Assembly (NCBI GenBank): GCA_004431415.1
Contig: QPMI01000477.1
Location: 496,001 to 560,000, forward strand
Reading direction: 5' to 3'
DNA from: Cyanophora paradoxa
Taxonomy: Eukaryota; Glaucocystophyceae; Cyanophorales; Cyanophoraceae
Length of the DNA stretch: 64,000 nucleotides
In this document: positions 34,601 through 46,267 of the stretch, one piece after another
Layout: every line of letters begins with the position of its first letter
How positions within the stretch are numbered: position 1 is the first letter of the stretch
Program-made: the position numbers and the translations under genes
Notes under the pieces: model-generated
Told to the model about the DNA's origin: nothing
The model's database searches: none
Seen by the model: the letters and a program-made list of their open reading frames with translations, nothing else

Positions 34601-37600
34601 AGCGCGGCTGCTCAGCGGCTGCATCCGATATCCGGTCGCGATATCGATGCATATGCTGTGGGCCTGGCCGGGGCTGAGACCCGCGCCTGCAACACACACG
34701 TGCACGTGCACGCGGTTTATGCAAGGTAGGGCTAGCCGTTTAGTTTTGTTTAACGGTTGCAGCCTTTATTCCCGCTGGCCATGGTGGCTGCGGCTTGAAT
34801 ATTTGTGGCGCTCGCGATCGGTGTCCGCGTCCGCGGCCACGCGATTGCACGTGCAAAGAGTCGTGCGCGGCTCGACAAGCGGCTCTGGGGCCCGCTGTAC
34901 GTTGTAGCGCTGGCCCACGCGTGGGAGCCCGACAGTCGATTCCAGTCGCTAGCTTGACGCTCGCAATTGGCCTCGGTCTCCCTGGGACTCGGGAGGACGA
35001 GTCGAGCCCGTTGCGAGCTTCGATATCGATTCGTGTTTGGGCCGGGGGCCACAATCCGCGTTCTCGTAGGGGCGAGGCCCTAATTCACAGCTTTGCGACG
35101 TCCAGCGATCGAGCGTGATTGTGGATTCGCGACGCGGATATTCGCGGTGCCTAGGCTCGCCGCGAATTTCGCTGGGCTTGTGGCCGTGCCGGTTTTCGCA
35201 GGGCAGGCCGGTGCGGCCCGGTGGGCCGGGGCTGGGATCCCGATGCGGGTCGCCGTAGGCGCCTACGAGAGGGCCCTTGGGCGAGGGGCTCGCGAGGGGA
35301 CGAGCCAGGCAAGGCCCTAGGGCCGAGGGTCGCCTGAAAGTGCGACTGCTCCGAGCTCGGGGCTCGCAATTGCGCGGGTTCGAATGTGACGGGCCGTCCG
35401 TCAGATACGGGCTGGCCGGGCACTCCGAGGCTCGAAATATTCGATGGCGAATCTTTGAGTCCGGTCCCGATTATCGGATTTTCGCGATATCGATATCGGA
35501 CGGGCACGGCTTCCGCAGTGCCGGCCCGGCGGTGGGGACAGTCTGGCAGGAGAGAGCCGGAGCTGCGAGCCCGGGCAACCTCAGACCTCAAAAGGGCCGA
35601 GGGCCGCCTGCGATCGCGGCTGCTCCAAATCCGATCGCGAGGCTCGCGATAGTCGTTCCTTGCGATCCAAATTCGCAGGCCGGAACCCTGAATCGGGGCA
35701 ACGATTGCGAATTGACGGATCTCGATTATCAGATTCTCGCGGGTCATCGGACCCCATACGCATGGCCAGGCACGTGCACGGCAGCCACGGCGGGCTGGAG
35801 CGCGTGCAGCGGGCTCTGGGTTTAAATCCGAGCGAGCTAGCGTAACTTTGATCGTGAGCTCGAGCTCGCCTTGGCCAGAGGCGGCTCGGGACGACTTCGA
35901 AGCGCAGTGCCCGAGCTCCGAGGCTCGTTCACTGGCCGGGCTCGGAATTGGCGTAATTGAACCGTTCAACGGTGGGCAACGAGACCACCGTGGCACGATG
36001 TCGGCGATCGCGAGGCGCCAGCGCATCGGGGCGCCAGGCGCATTGGACGTTTCGGCGCGGGGCGCGGGTGCCGCTGTCAGCTTCGGGCCCTGCCAGGCTG
36101 AGGCAGGGCCTCCGGGACGCAGCCGCCAGCTGTTCGCAGGCAATTGCAAGCGCCGATCGCGGGCTAAGCCCGTCCTCTGGATTCGAGGCCAGGGACCGCA
36201 GCTACTACTGCGGGTAGCTGCAGAGGACTTCCAGGGCTCAGCGGCAAGCTGGCCGTGGACTGCGGGGCCTCGGGCCGAGGGGCGAGGGCCGTATACGCAT
36301 CGGCTTGAATATTTACAGGCGTTCGCATGGCCGTGCGATCACGATCTGCGCCCACCAGCCGCCGCGGTGCGGGTGGGGGGCAGAGCCAATATGCCATGAT
36401 GCCTGGGGCCGGGCCGGGTGCCTCCGCCTCTGAGAGAGGGCGAGACTCAACGGGCTCAGCGGCTCCGAGGCTCGAGTTCGAGGTCACGAGGCAGGCGGTC
36501 GCGACGTCGACGTCGACAGCGGGCCGGCGCCGTGCCGCGTGCACGGCGCTGTCGTAAGCGTGTACGTACACGTGACCAGCTTCGATCTCGAGCCGAGGGC
36601 GATCCCACGTTCACCGATCGGAGGCCGAGGCCGGGTTGGAACTTCGGAATTCGAAGTTCGAATTCAAGGCCCGCGATTTTGCGATCGGTCACCCGGGTCG
36701 GCGTAGGGCTGTGACCCGGCTTTGCAGCGCTCCTTGCTCGCAGCGGCGCGAGAGACGCTGTTCTCAGGCCTCTGGAGGCTCGTAGCGGCGCGAGATACAG
36801 GGCCGAGGCCTGGGGACCGTCGGACCGGGTACCGCAGGCCGACCGTGAGGCACGGCATTTTGCATGCGGGAACTCGACGGATCCCGAAGTCGCAGCACGC
36901 GAGATCAGCCATGGGCTCGATCCGTGCGCTGTGATAAGCGCCCTTGGTCCGGGCGTGCTGCGCAGCTTCGCAATCGCTCCTCTGACCATGGGGCCGGGCC
37001 CGGCCGGCTCGAACGGCAGCTCGGTGATGCGAACGGCAGCTCGGCGGTCGCGATCCCTGACCGCGAAGGCGAGGGCAACCGCGAGGGCGAGTCGCTGATC
37101 GTAATTCGATGGGGCCCGGCGGCCGAGACCGCGACCGACGGGTGTCGGCGGCCGAGACCGGAACGGCTTCGAATTTGTGCCTGGCGAAGCTCCAGACTCA
37201 GTTCATAAATTGAAACCGGGCCTTGGCACTGCCAGTCGCTCGCAGGCCTAGGGCTCAGCGGCTGTGGAGCCTCGGAGGCCTAGGCTGGGCAGCTCTGAGC
37301 CGTGGTGCACGTGCACGTGCTCGTGCACATGACTTCCGGCCCTCAGCTCGCGGCTGAGCTCGAGCTGTACCCGCTGGCCCATGGCACGTGCACGCAGCGG
37401 CAACGTTAACGGCGGGAGCCGAACTCGCAGTGCCAGCAGGTCCTGATCATGAGAGCCGAAATCGACTCGTAACCGGATCCAGGGCTCGGAAGCGAGCTCG
37501 AGCTCGATCGCGAGGCGCCGGGCCGGGCGGGCCGCCGGGCGTTTGAGCTGGCACAGTGGCGGCTTGCTCCGAGGCTTAGTCAACCGGGCCCAGAGCGTCG

Positions 37601-40600
37601 ACGTCTCGCTCGAAAAGCAAGCGTGAGCTTCGGGGTCCGGCCCGGCAGATCCGGGTCTCGGCCTGACAGCTTCCAGTCCGGATCGGAGAGCCTCGGGATC
37701 CGGAGTTGAGAGCTTGCATCGAGCAGGCCATGGCCAGGCCAGGTGCTGGCTCGCAGTGAGAGGTGCGCCGCGCGGCGCCCTCAATCTTGGGCCAGGCCCG
37801 ACTGCGCATGCGGGGCGTCTTGCGCTTTTTGCGACAGCTGTAGGCAGAGAGCCTCAGCAACTCGGGTCCCTTTCGAGCCTGGGGCTCGTGACGGCGTGAT
37901 TACGGTTTGAGCCGCGGGCCGGAGCTCGCCTCTCGAGCTCGAATCCGCAGTTGATATCGCCGTCGGCGCTAGCGCTAGCGCTAGGCTCGAGCTCGAGCTC
38001 TCGAGGACCATGGGGCCCATGCTAGGTAGCCAGGTGAACCTCGAGCTCGGGGGCCGCATGGGCCGGCTGTGCGTGAAACGCGCCACTCTCCGAGGCTCGA
38101 CGAGCCTCAGAAGTGCAGGCCGGGCCTCTAGCTCCGGGCCTGGTCGGGTAGCGGCTCGAATTCGAGCATCAAGGCCTCAGGATGCCGACCGGCGCTCCCG
38201 AATGCAGCACGCAGTGCTGCGGGAAGACCGTCGGACAGGCCTAGGGGCCGGTTGCGAGGCCTGGCGGCCCTGATCCGAGCTTGAAGCTCGTGCGGGGTAA
38301 ATTTCCAATTTCGCAGTCAAGGCCCCGAAGGAGCTTGCTGCGAAACCTAAACGCTCAGCCTGGCTCTCGATCGCGACTGCAGTCGAGCAGCCTGGCAGCT
38401 TCGAGGCAGGCAGTCGCAATCGCGATGGGGTTCGCCGGTCGTGCGTGGGCCCGGCATCAGGGCATCAGCTCTGGCCCTCTCGAGCGTCTGGCGCGCACCC
38501 TTGAGCTCGAGCTCTGAGCTCGAGGCTAGGGGCTCTAGCCGCCGGTCGCAAAGCCGGCTGGTAGCTCGATATGCGGTTCAGCACTAGCGGATTCCAAAGC
38601 GGCGATAGCGGCCGGATTGGAGCCGGATGCCAGTTGCAATCAGCCGGGGCCGACATTAGAGCTTAGCTCTGCGGCCCAAATTACAGCTGGAGCCGGAAGC
38701 CGGAAGTGGGCCCAAATTACAGCTGGCCGCTGGGCGTTCGAGGCGGCCGATGCCGCCCGACCCAGAGCTTACTTAGTGGAACTCAGTGTCCGGTGCCATG
38801 TGCATGGCGCCGGCCATGGGCTGGCCTGGCACGGCAGACCCCGGAACTCCGGCTTCGAATTCCACCCGATGCGGATATCGATCGGGAGTCAGCCGGTCCT
38901 CGGGATCGGCCGGCGAGCGCCAGTGGCGCGTGTTGTACTCGTCCCAGGGCTGCCACCTCAGGGCAGGGCCGCGGGGAAAGATCTCGTCAGGGTGCAGGGG
39001 CCGCGGCTCGGCGAACCCTCGAGCGCCCCACCGACGAGGTCCAGTCTCTGAGCGCTTTGGGACTTCCTCGGCAAGCGCGAGGGGAAAGTCGTTGGCGTCA
39101 CAGGCGTCCGGCGGGGCGGGCCCACCAGGCGGCGACTCGTCGCCGGCCTTGCCCGGAGCGTCCCCGGCCGGGGTCGTCGGGCATCCCCTCGTCAGAGGGA
39201 ATTTCGCGCTCCTCAGCGGCGGGGGCCCGGCCGGGCCCGGCTCTCGTTGCTTCGGAGCTTGAGGCGGCGGGGCTGGCCCAGGCACCGTCGGCGCAAAGCG
39301 TTCTGGCCACAGGGCGGCCTGCGGCCGCGCCTGCTTGCACGTGGCGGGGGCCTTGGCCTTAAGCTTCGCGAACCCCGCAGACGCGGCGAGCTTGGCGAGC
39401 TCAGCGGCTCGCGGGGGAGGCGTTGCGAGGCGCGTTTGAATTCGATTTTACAGCTCGAGCTCGTGATCTTGCATATGCATGATCAGATGCATGATCATGA
39501 TCAGCAGCTCGCGTACTGTGCACGTGCATACGCATGCGGTACTGCCGCGGCTTGCCATCGATATCATGATCATGGCGTCACACCCCCTTCTTGCTAGCAC
39601 CGTCCGCGGTGCTCCGCGAGAGAAGGTGTCACGGTGTGCCAGGTACCGGCTAGCTGCAGCTGCCGCAAGCTTGAGCTCGAGGCAGACGGCTAGCGCATAG
39701 CTAGTGCACAGCGGAATGCGAAAGATAAAGCGGCTCGAGCCCCTGAGGGCCGCGCTATCGATATCGATATCGCTTCGCGGCTCAAGCTCTTGATCATGAA
39801 GTGAGCTCGAGACCGCGTCTCATAGCTAGGCCTTCAGCTTATAATTGATCAAGCTTGAGCCTTGCGTCGACGTTCGATGTGTGTGCCGCTGGCGCCGAGT
39901 GCATCACCGTCACCGCGGCGTTGCGTCGGATCCGAGGCCATGGCCAGCGTGCAGGCGCTCATGATCATGATCAAGAGTTGAGGCCGAGAGAAGCATCAGC
40001 CGAGGGAAGGCTAATGCTCTCAAGCTCGAGATCTTGGCCATGGCGGGGCAAGAGGGCCCTGCCTGCAGGCAAGGCAGCAGGTGGGTCCGCTCTGCAGTCG
40101 GTGCCCTTGAGCTCCAGGTCTTGAGGGCATTCTCAGGTCAAGCGACGGCGTAAAGCCACGCTAGTCCATGAGATAATGTGCCTCACTCGAGATCCGAGGC
40201 CGTCGTGGTCCACAGCAGCGGCGAGCAAGCTCGGCTGCGGCGATTCTGGAGACAGCTCGGGCGCGCACGCCTCAGCCATCGATCCGATCGCTCTTCCTCT
40301 CGCCCGGAAGGAACTCGGGCGCGCGGCCTCAGTTCTCAATCCGGTCCACTCGCCGGAAGGAACTCGGGCGCGCGGCCTCAGTTCTCGATCCGGTCCACTC
40401 GAGCTTGTCCAGCACGATCGCAGCAGCCGTAGAGGGCTGGCGTCGCGGCGAGTGACTGGCGACCGACCGGGAATAGCACCCTCGGGCTCGCACGGCAGCT
40501 CGCGCAGGCGGCGTCGACGAATCCGACCGGGAATAGCACCCTCGGGTATTCGCGCGCGGGCCTGGCTTCCACAGGACTAAGTTCTGGCCGTCGTAACCGC

Positions 40601-43600
40601 GCTGAGCCAGAACCTCAGCCCGCGGCCGTGGGCGCCAGGCTAAGCCACGCGGCTGCCCCCACGTCTCCTCCAGATCCGCTGAAGGATCTGCGGGCGAGCG
40701 GCTCGCCTGGCTCTCTATAGCTGGCCAGCGACCGCCCGCGCTTTGTGGGGCGCGCGCGGCGCAGGCGAGGTCCGAGCCCGTACGCGTCCAGTGCCAGGAT
40801 CAAATCTGCCGACCCCAGCAGATCAAATCCCAAGGGCGAGGGCCAGGCGCGCACCCCGAGGGCCGTGCGCGTGCGCTGCGCCAGCACAGGCCGTGAAGAA
40901 CTCCGGCGCGAAGCGCTGGGCTCGGAGTGCAAGGCTAGCGAGAGCCAGCACAGCCGATCGACCAGACTCATGCACGCCTCGGTCCAGGGCGAGGCTCGCC
41001 AGTCGCCGGTCGTCGTAAAGGTCTTCTTTTATCTGCTCGAGGCCGTACGCGCGGCGCTGCGCGGCGGGGCGCGCGTACGGGCATGGGCGTCGAGGTTGTC
41101 CCTCGGGGATCTGGACAAGATCTGCGGCGTCCGTCGGCGAGGGCGACGGGAGGGCGCGTCCGACCGCATTTATCGGTTCTCCAGAGCTAGTTCTACGTTT
41201 CCGGTGCGCTGACGGAGAGCCTGGCGGCTCGCTGAGGCTGATCGCTGTGTGCGTATCGATCGCACGCCGATCCGGGCCCGCCGGTGCGCGGGGTCGCCGA
41301 TCGGCACTGAAACGATGTTTCTAGAGCTACTAGCGATGCGTGCGCATCGCTGATGGTCGCCGAAGATGACGGGCTGATGCTGTCGGAGGCTGCCCACGGG
41401 CCCAGTTCCGTGAGCAGTGGCGCCTGTCGGATGGGAGGTATTCCCACCCGATTGGGCACCCGCGCAGTACTGCGCGGGGCCGGCTCCCTGTGCTGGAGCA
41501 GCTGTAGATGCAGGCTGGTGTATTCACTGTGTACCCGGAAGACTACTGACTCTGTACCCCTAAGACAGGTAGAGGCAGGCCAGCGTAGGCTACCGAGAGG
41601 TAAGCCTACAGGAAGAGAGACTATGCTAAGCCACTCAGGCTACGTCAGGCACCAACTAGCTCTAGTCACTAAGTCACCGCAAGGCCAGGGAATCGAGCCA
41701 GGCGACACGCGTGTTGACCATTTGTGCTGATGCGCCGCACGTGTACATCTACACCAGTCATCCTCGCGCGAACAACGAGCTCACTCGGCTCAGGCCCTGT
41801 CGAGTTCGCCCTCCATCTGTCTGTCCTGCTCCGGCAAGCATCCACGCCCAGCTCGCCGCGCTGCAACCGTTGAACAGCTGACGCCGACGCCCACGCCCGA
41901 TCGTTCCGTGTGCAGATGCGGCGCGCTCGGGAGGCCCTGCATGACGCTGCTGTCGTGGTGCGTCCCCTCAGAATTTCGAAGCAACGAACGCGAGCCATCG
42001 CCCATTCCCGCTCTGACTCGTTCGACGATCCGCTCGCGATTGCGCCGGCGCGCAGCGTTCTGTGCGAAGCTCCCACGGCGGTCCTCGGCTTGCTCCTTCT
42101 GAAGAACATGTGCGCTGAGTTGGAGGGCTCTGGATCCGCCGCCGGGCCCCGCCTCTTCGCGTGCAGCGCGGCGGCCGCCGCTGCCCACGTTGCCCTCTCC
42201 ATTCTCGGCGCGCCCGACCCTCCGCATTCCCGCCTTTGCCCTTCCTTTCCGCTCACGCAAAGCAGTGACGCAGCACCTGGCTCTGGTCGAGCGAGACGAG
42301 GTGGAACGCGCGGTTCTGTGGGTGCGCCTGTGCAGATGTCTACGCTGATCATGAAGTGCAAAGTCTTCTGCGAAGATTGACCGGTTTCGCGCGCGGGCGC
42401 GCTGGCAGGAGCGTGCCCCGGTCGGCATCCTCGGAGTGGACGCGCGGGGCCGCGTGGAGGGCGCACCCAACGCGGCGGCGCGGGCGCTGCTGCGGCGGCT
42501 GGCGGAAGGCGAGCCGCTGGCCGACCTCTTCGAGGCGCCGTCCCGCGGGGCCGTTGAGGCGCTCCTCGCTCGGGCCCTGGATCTGGAGGGCTCCCAGCGA
42601 GCACCGGCCGGCTCCGCACTCTCAGTCGAGGCTCGGTCCGCTTCAATTTTGTTTTGAGCGGTTTTCGCGAGTGCGACTGTTTTCGCGATCGCGAGTGCGA
42701 CTGTTTTCGCAGGCTCGCGGGGCCCCCGCCGCCGGCAGCGGACGCGGAGGAGGAGGAGGACGGCGCTAGCGCTGTCGGGGCGGAACAAGGCTCGCGATCG
42801 CTTCGACGGAGGCGTCCGCCAGCTCGGGAACCCGCTGCGTGCGGATCCGGAGCTGACCCGGCCGGCCGCGGCCGCGGCGCGACCCGCGGGCGCGAGGGCC
42901 CCTGGGTGCGGCTGTGCGTGACGGGCGTGCCGGCCGTGGCGCGGGGCGGCGCCGCGCGGAGCGGCGCCGGCGGCGGCGGCGTGGCGGTGGCGGCAGCGGC
43001 GATCGCGACGCTGGAGGACGCGACGGCGCGGCGGGAGGCGGACGAGGCGGTGGGGCGGGCGCGGGCCCTCTCCGAGCGCACCGCCCGACGCAACGCCGAG
43101 TCCGCCGCCTCCGCCTCCGCACCCGCACCCGCACCCGCCGATCCCGCCCGCCTTAAAAAGCTTTACTAAGTGATGTTCTCTTGCACGAGTGCGCCGCCGC
43201 CGCCTCCGCCTCCGCCTCCGCACCCGCACCCGCCTCCGGATCCGCCTCCGCCTCCGCCTCGCCTCCGCCGCGCACGCGGCGAACACTTAATTTGCGTGGT
43301 CGACGTCGCAGGTTCGCGCTGATCGCGTTGCACGAGCTGCGGCAGCCGCTGGGCATCATCGCCGGCCTCGTCGACGAGCTCTGGGACGCCCTCCACCCAT
43401 CCACGACCGCACCCGACACCGCCGCCGGCGCCGGAGCCGCCTCAGCGTCGGCCGAGCCCGCGATCGATGCGGCCGGCGCGGATGAAGTGCTGGCGACGCT
43501 GCGGCGCACCGTCCGCTCGCTCTCGCTCATCACCGACGACATCGTCGATTTCTCCCGGTCCGCGCCTCTGGATCTTCAAAGAAAGTAAACTGGAGTGCAC

Positions 43601-46232
43601 GCTCTCTAGGCCGCTTTCTGGATGGAGGCCTTAGCCTTCTTATTTCTAGCTTTCCCAGCGCGCTTTCTCAGCCGTTTTCTTTCTTCGCGCAGTCTAGAGG
43701 TGGGCGCGGACATGGGCGGCGGGCTCCGCTACGGATGCGAGGAGCCGACCTCGGTGCGCTAATTTATGGGCGGCGCCCTAGCCCGTCTAGGGCGTTAATC
43801 TGAGTCGAAGCTTTCGAATTAAGGTCGCTTGAATCTTAAATAATGAGGTACAAGGCCGCTCCGTTCGGGTCTTAGAGACGAGCTTAATAGCGCACGCGTG
43901 TAGGTAGGCGCGCCCTCGACAGGCCCTCGAAATTGATCGGCCCGCCCGGCTGCGGCGGGCCGGCAGGTGCGGGCGCTGCTGGAGTGGGTGTACGACGCCT
44001 TCGCGGGGGCGGCCGGCGGCGTCGACCTTGCCGTCCGCGCCGAGCCGGCCTGCCCCCCCGTCGCCCTCCTCGACCGCCAGGTACGGCGCCCCGGCGGCCG
44101 CCTATATATCTATAGCTATGCAATAATATAAGCACCGGCCTATTTACGCATTAAGCAACGCTCTCGAATTCCGAAGTTCCGGCGTTGACGGGCGCTGCTG
44201 GCGCTCCCGCGCCAGCCCTCTCTCATGGCGCGCGCGCGCACACAGGGGATGCGGCACGCGCTGTCGAACCTGGTGCACAACGCGCTGCGCTTCACTCCCC
44301 AGGGCGGCCGCGTCGCCCTCGCCGCCCGCGCCCTCCGCCGCCCCGCTGGAGAAGGCGACGCCGGCCAAGAAGAAGAAGGAGAAGAAGGAGGAGGAGACTT
44401 GCTCGAGTTCGTCGTGGAGGACACGGGTGCGTCCCTTTCCCTCCTTCCTTTTCCTATCCGGATCCGTTCCGGATCCGCAGGCGTGGGGATCGCGGAGGGC
44501 GAGATCGAGGCCGTCTTCGAGCCCTTCCACCAGGCGAGCACGCCCTACCCCCCCCCCCCCCCCCTCCCCCTCCGCCCGCCCCAGAGATCTAGAGCCCAGC
44601 CCAGCCCAGCTGCAGCTCGCCCGCCTGCCTTCCCGCCCGCCCGCCCCATGGCCAGAGATGTTAAGCACCTCGAGATGTTACGGCCTCTAGATCTAGGCCC
44701 GCCCTAGACCTTCCACCAGGCCAGCCCAGCCCAGCCGAGCGCTAGCTATAGCCCGCCCGCCCTCGGCCCCCCATTGGCCTCCTACGCGTCTTGGCGTCTT
44801 CGAGCCCTTCGATTCCACCAGGCGAGCCCCCGCCCGGCCCGGCCCCGGCCCGCCAGCCCGCCCCAGAGAAGCGCCTTTCGGGTAAAGTCCCTTCGGCTCG
44901 TCTCTAACTTCTTATATATAATTATATTAGAGCTCAACTCGTGAGCCAGCGGCGGCCTCTAGATCTAGATCTAGGCCCGCCCTAGGCCTTCCACCATGCA
45001 AGCCATGGACATCCCGGGCACGGCCCCGGCCTGCGTGCAGCTGAATACGCTCCGCCGCGCTAAATCTCTGTTCCGCAGGGGCGGCGGAGCCCCTCCCTGC
45101 AGCGAACCCACGAGGGCACCGGGTGCGATTTTTCGCGTGGGATTTTCGCCGCGATTTTGCGGCTCCCTCCGATTTCGCGGGGCCCGGGCGCAGATTGGGC
45201 CTGCCGATCGCGCGGCGGATCGTCGAGGCGTGCGGTGGCCGCCTCTCCGTCGAGAGCCGCCCCGGCAGCGGTGCGAGCCCTTCGGCTTTCCCCTTCATGA
45301 TCAGCTTCGTTTCGCTCTCGAATCCTAATTCTCTTCGCCGCGGCCGTCGCCGCCTCACGCCTCACGTCTCCGCCACGCCCGCGAGGGATCTAGAGCCCGG
45401 CCCTAGCTTTTGAATTTAGCTTCGCTTTCGCGCCCGGTCGGTTCGATCTGATCGGGGGGCCGGGGCTGGCAGGGACGCGCGCGCGCGTGCGGGTGCCCCT
45501 GCGGCTCCCCGTACCCCCTGTCGACGAGTTCGACCCCTCCCTGGACTACGGCGCCGGCGCCGGCGCCGCCCTCTCCGGCTCCCGCGCCGCCCGCCGCTCG
45601 CCCTTCCTGAACGTCGGGCCCGCCGCCGCCCGCGCCGCGATGCCGCCGGCCCTCCGCGGCGCCCGCGCCGTCCTGCTCCTCGGGCCCGATCCGGAGGGCG
45701 GCGGCGCGGATCCGGATTCGGGGCTACTGGCCTTAAGCTTGTGCACGCCGGCTTCCATGCTTCGGTGGCGGCTGGAAGGGTGCGTGCGCTCGCGTGCAAG
45801 CGCGAAATACATCCGTCCGCGCGCAGCAAATTTATTCGAATATTTAACTTGCCTTGCGATGCCATTAGCCCACTGCCCTTCTTTCGCTCACACGCGCACC
45901 AGGCTCGGCGTCGAGGTGATGGATCCTGGGCCGGCGCCTGCTCCAGCCAGCCCCGGCGTCCCTGCAGCTGCAGGCCCGATCGCGAGCGATCCGGCCGCTC
46001 TGGCCGCCGGCCCAGCGCCAGCTGCGGCCCTGGCCGACCCCGCCCCCGCGGCCGGCCCCCGTTTCGACCTCGAGTTCGACCTGCGGGACCCTCCGGCGGC
46101 GCCCGAGCTCCGCGTCCTCTCGCGATCGCCGGGGGCGGCCGCGGGACGCGAGGCTGCGGGCGCCCTCGCCCTCGCCGCCCGCCGGCTGCCCGTCCCTTGC
46201 ACCCTCGGGGACCTCCTCGCCGCCCTCGTGCA

Positions 46233-46267
<35 letters not shown>

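Larger units (their letters stand above)
29380..41424. other. LTR element interior, about 12 kb without a supportable gene
   Basis: The longest frame, 406 aa at 29341-30561 on the minus strand, runs into the LTR and shows no retroelement domain. Other frames are short and Arg/Ala/Ser-rich as expected from random GC-rich sequence. The DNA is strikingly rich in short palindromes (GAGCTCGAGCTC, GATCATGATCATG, ATCGATATCGATATCG) and near 36970-37150 and 40300-40550 has small duplications. It may be captured or scrambled sequence rather than an eroded gag-pol. Confidence 0.6.
29097..41707 (-). mobile_element. Complete 12.6-kb LTR element without recognisable gag-pol, inside a kinase intron
   Basis: Two identical 283-bp LTRs in direct orientation, both beginning TG and ending CA, flank about 12.0 kb and are bordered by the 5-bp duplication CGCGT. 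Orientation is proposed as minus, because a purine run (GGAAGAGGAG) abuts the left LTR when read on the minus strand, as a polypurine tract should, while no purine run abuts the right LTR on the plus strand. I find no convincing primer-binding site and no reverse transcriptase, integrase or gag motif in any frame, so it is best described as a large non-autonomous (LARD-like) element. Identical LTRs imply recent insertion. It sits wholly inside intron 2 of the histidine kinase gene. Confidence 0.93.
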
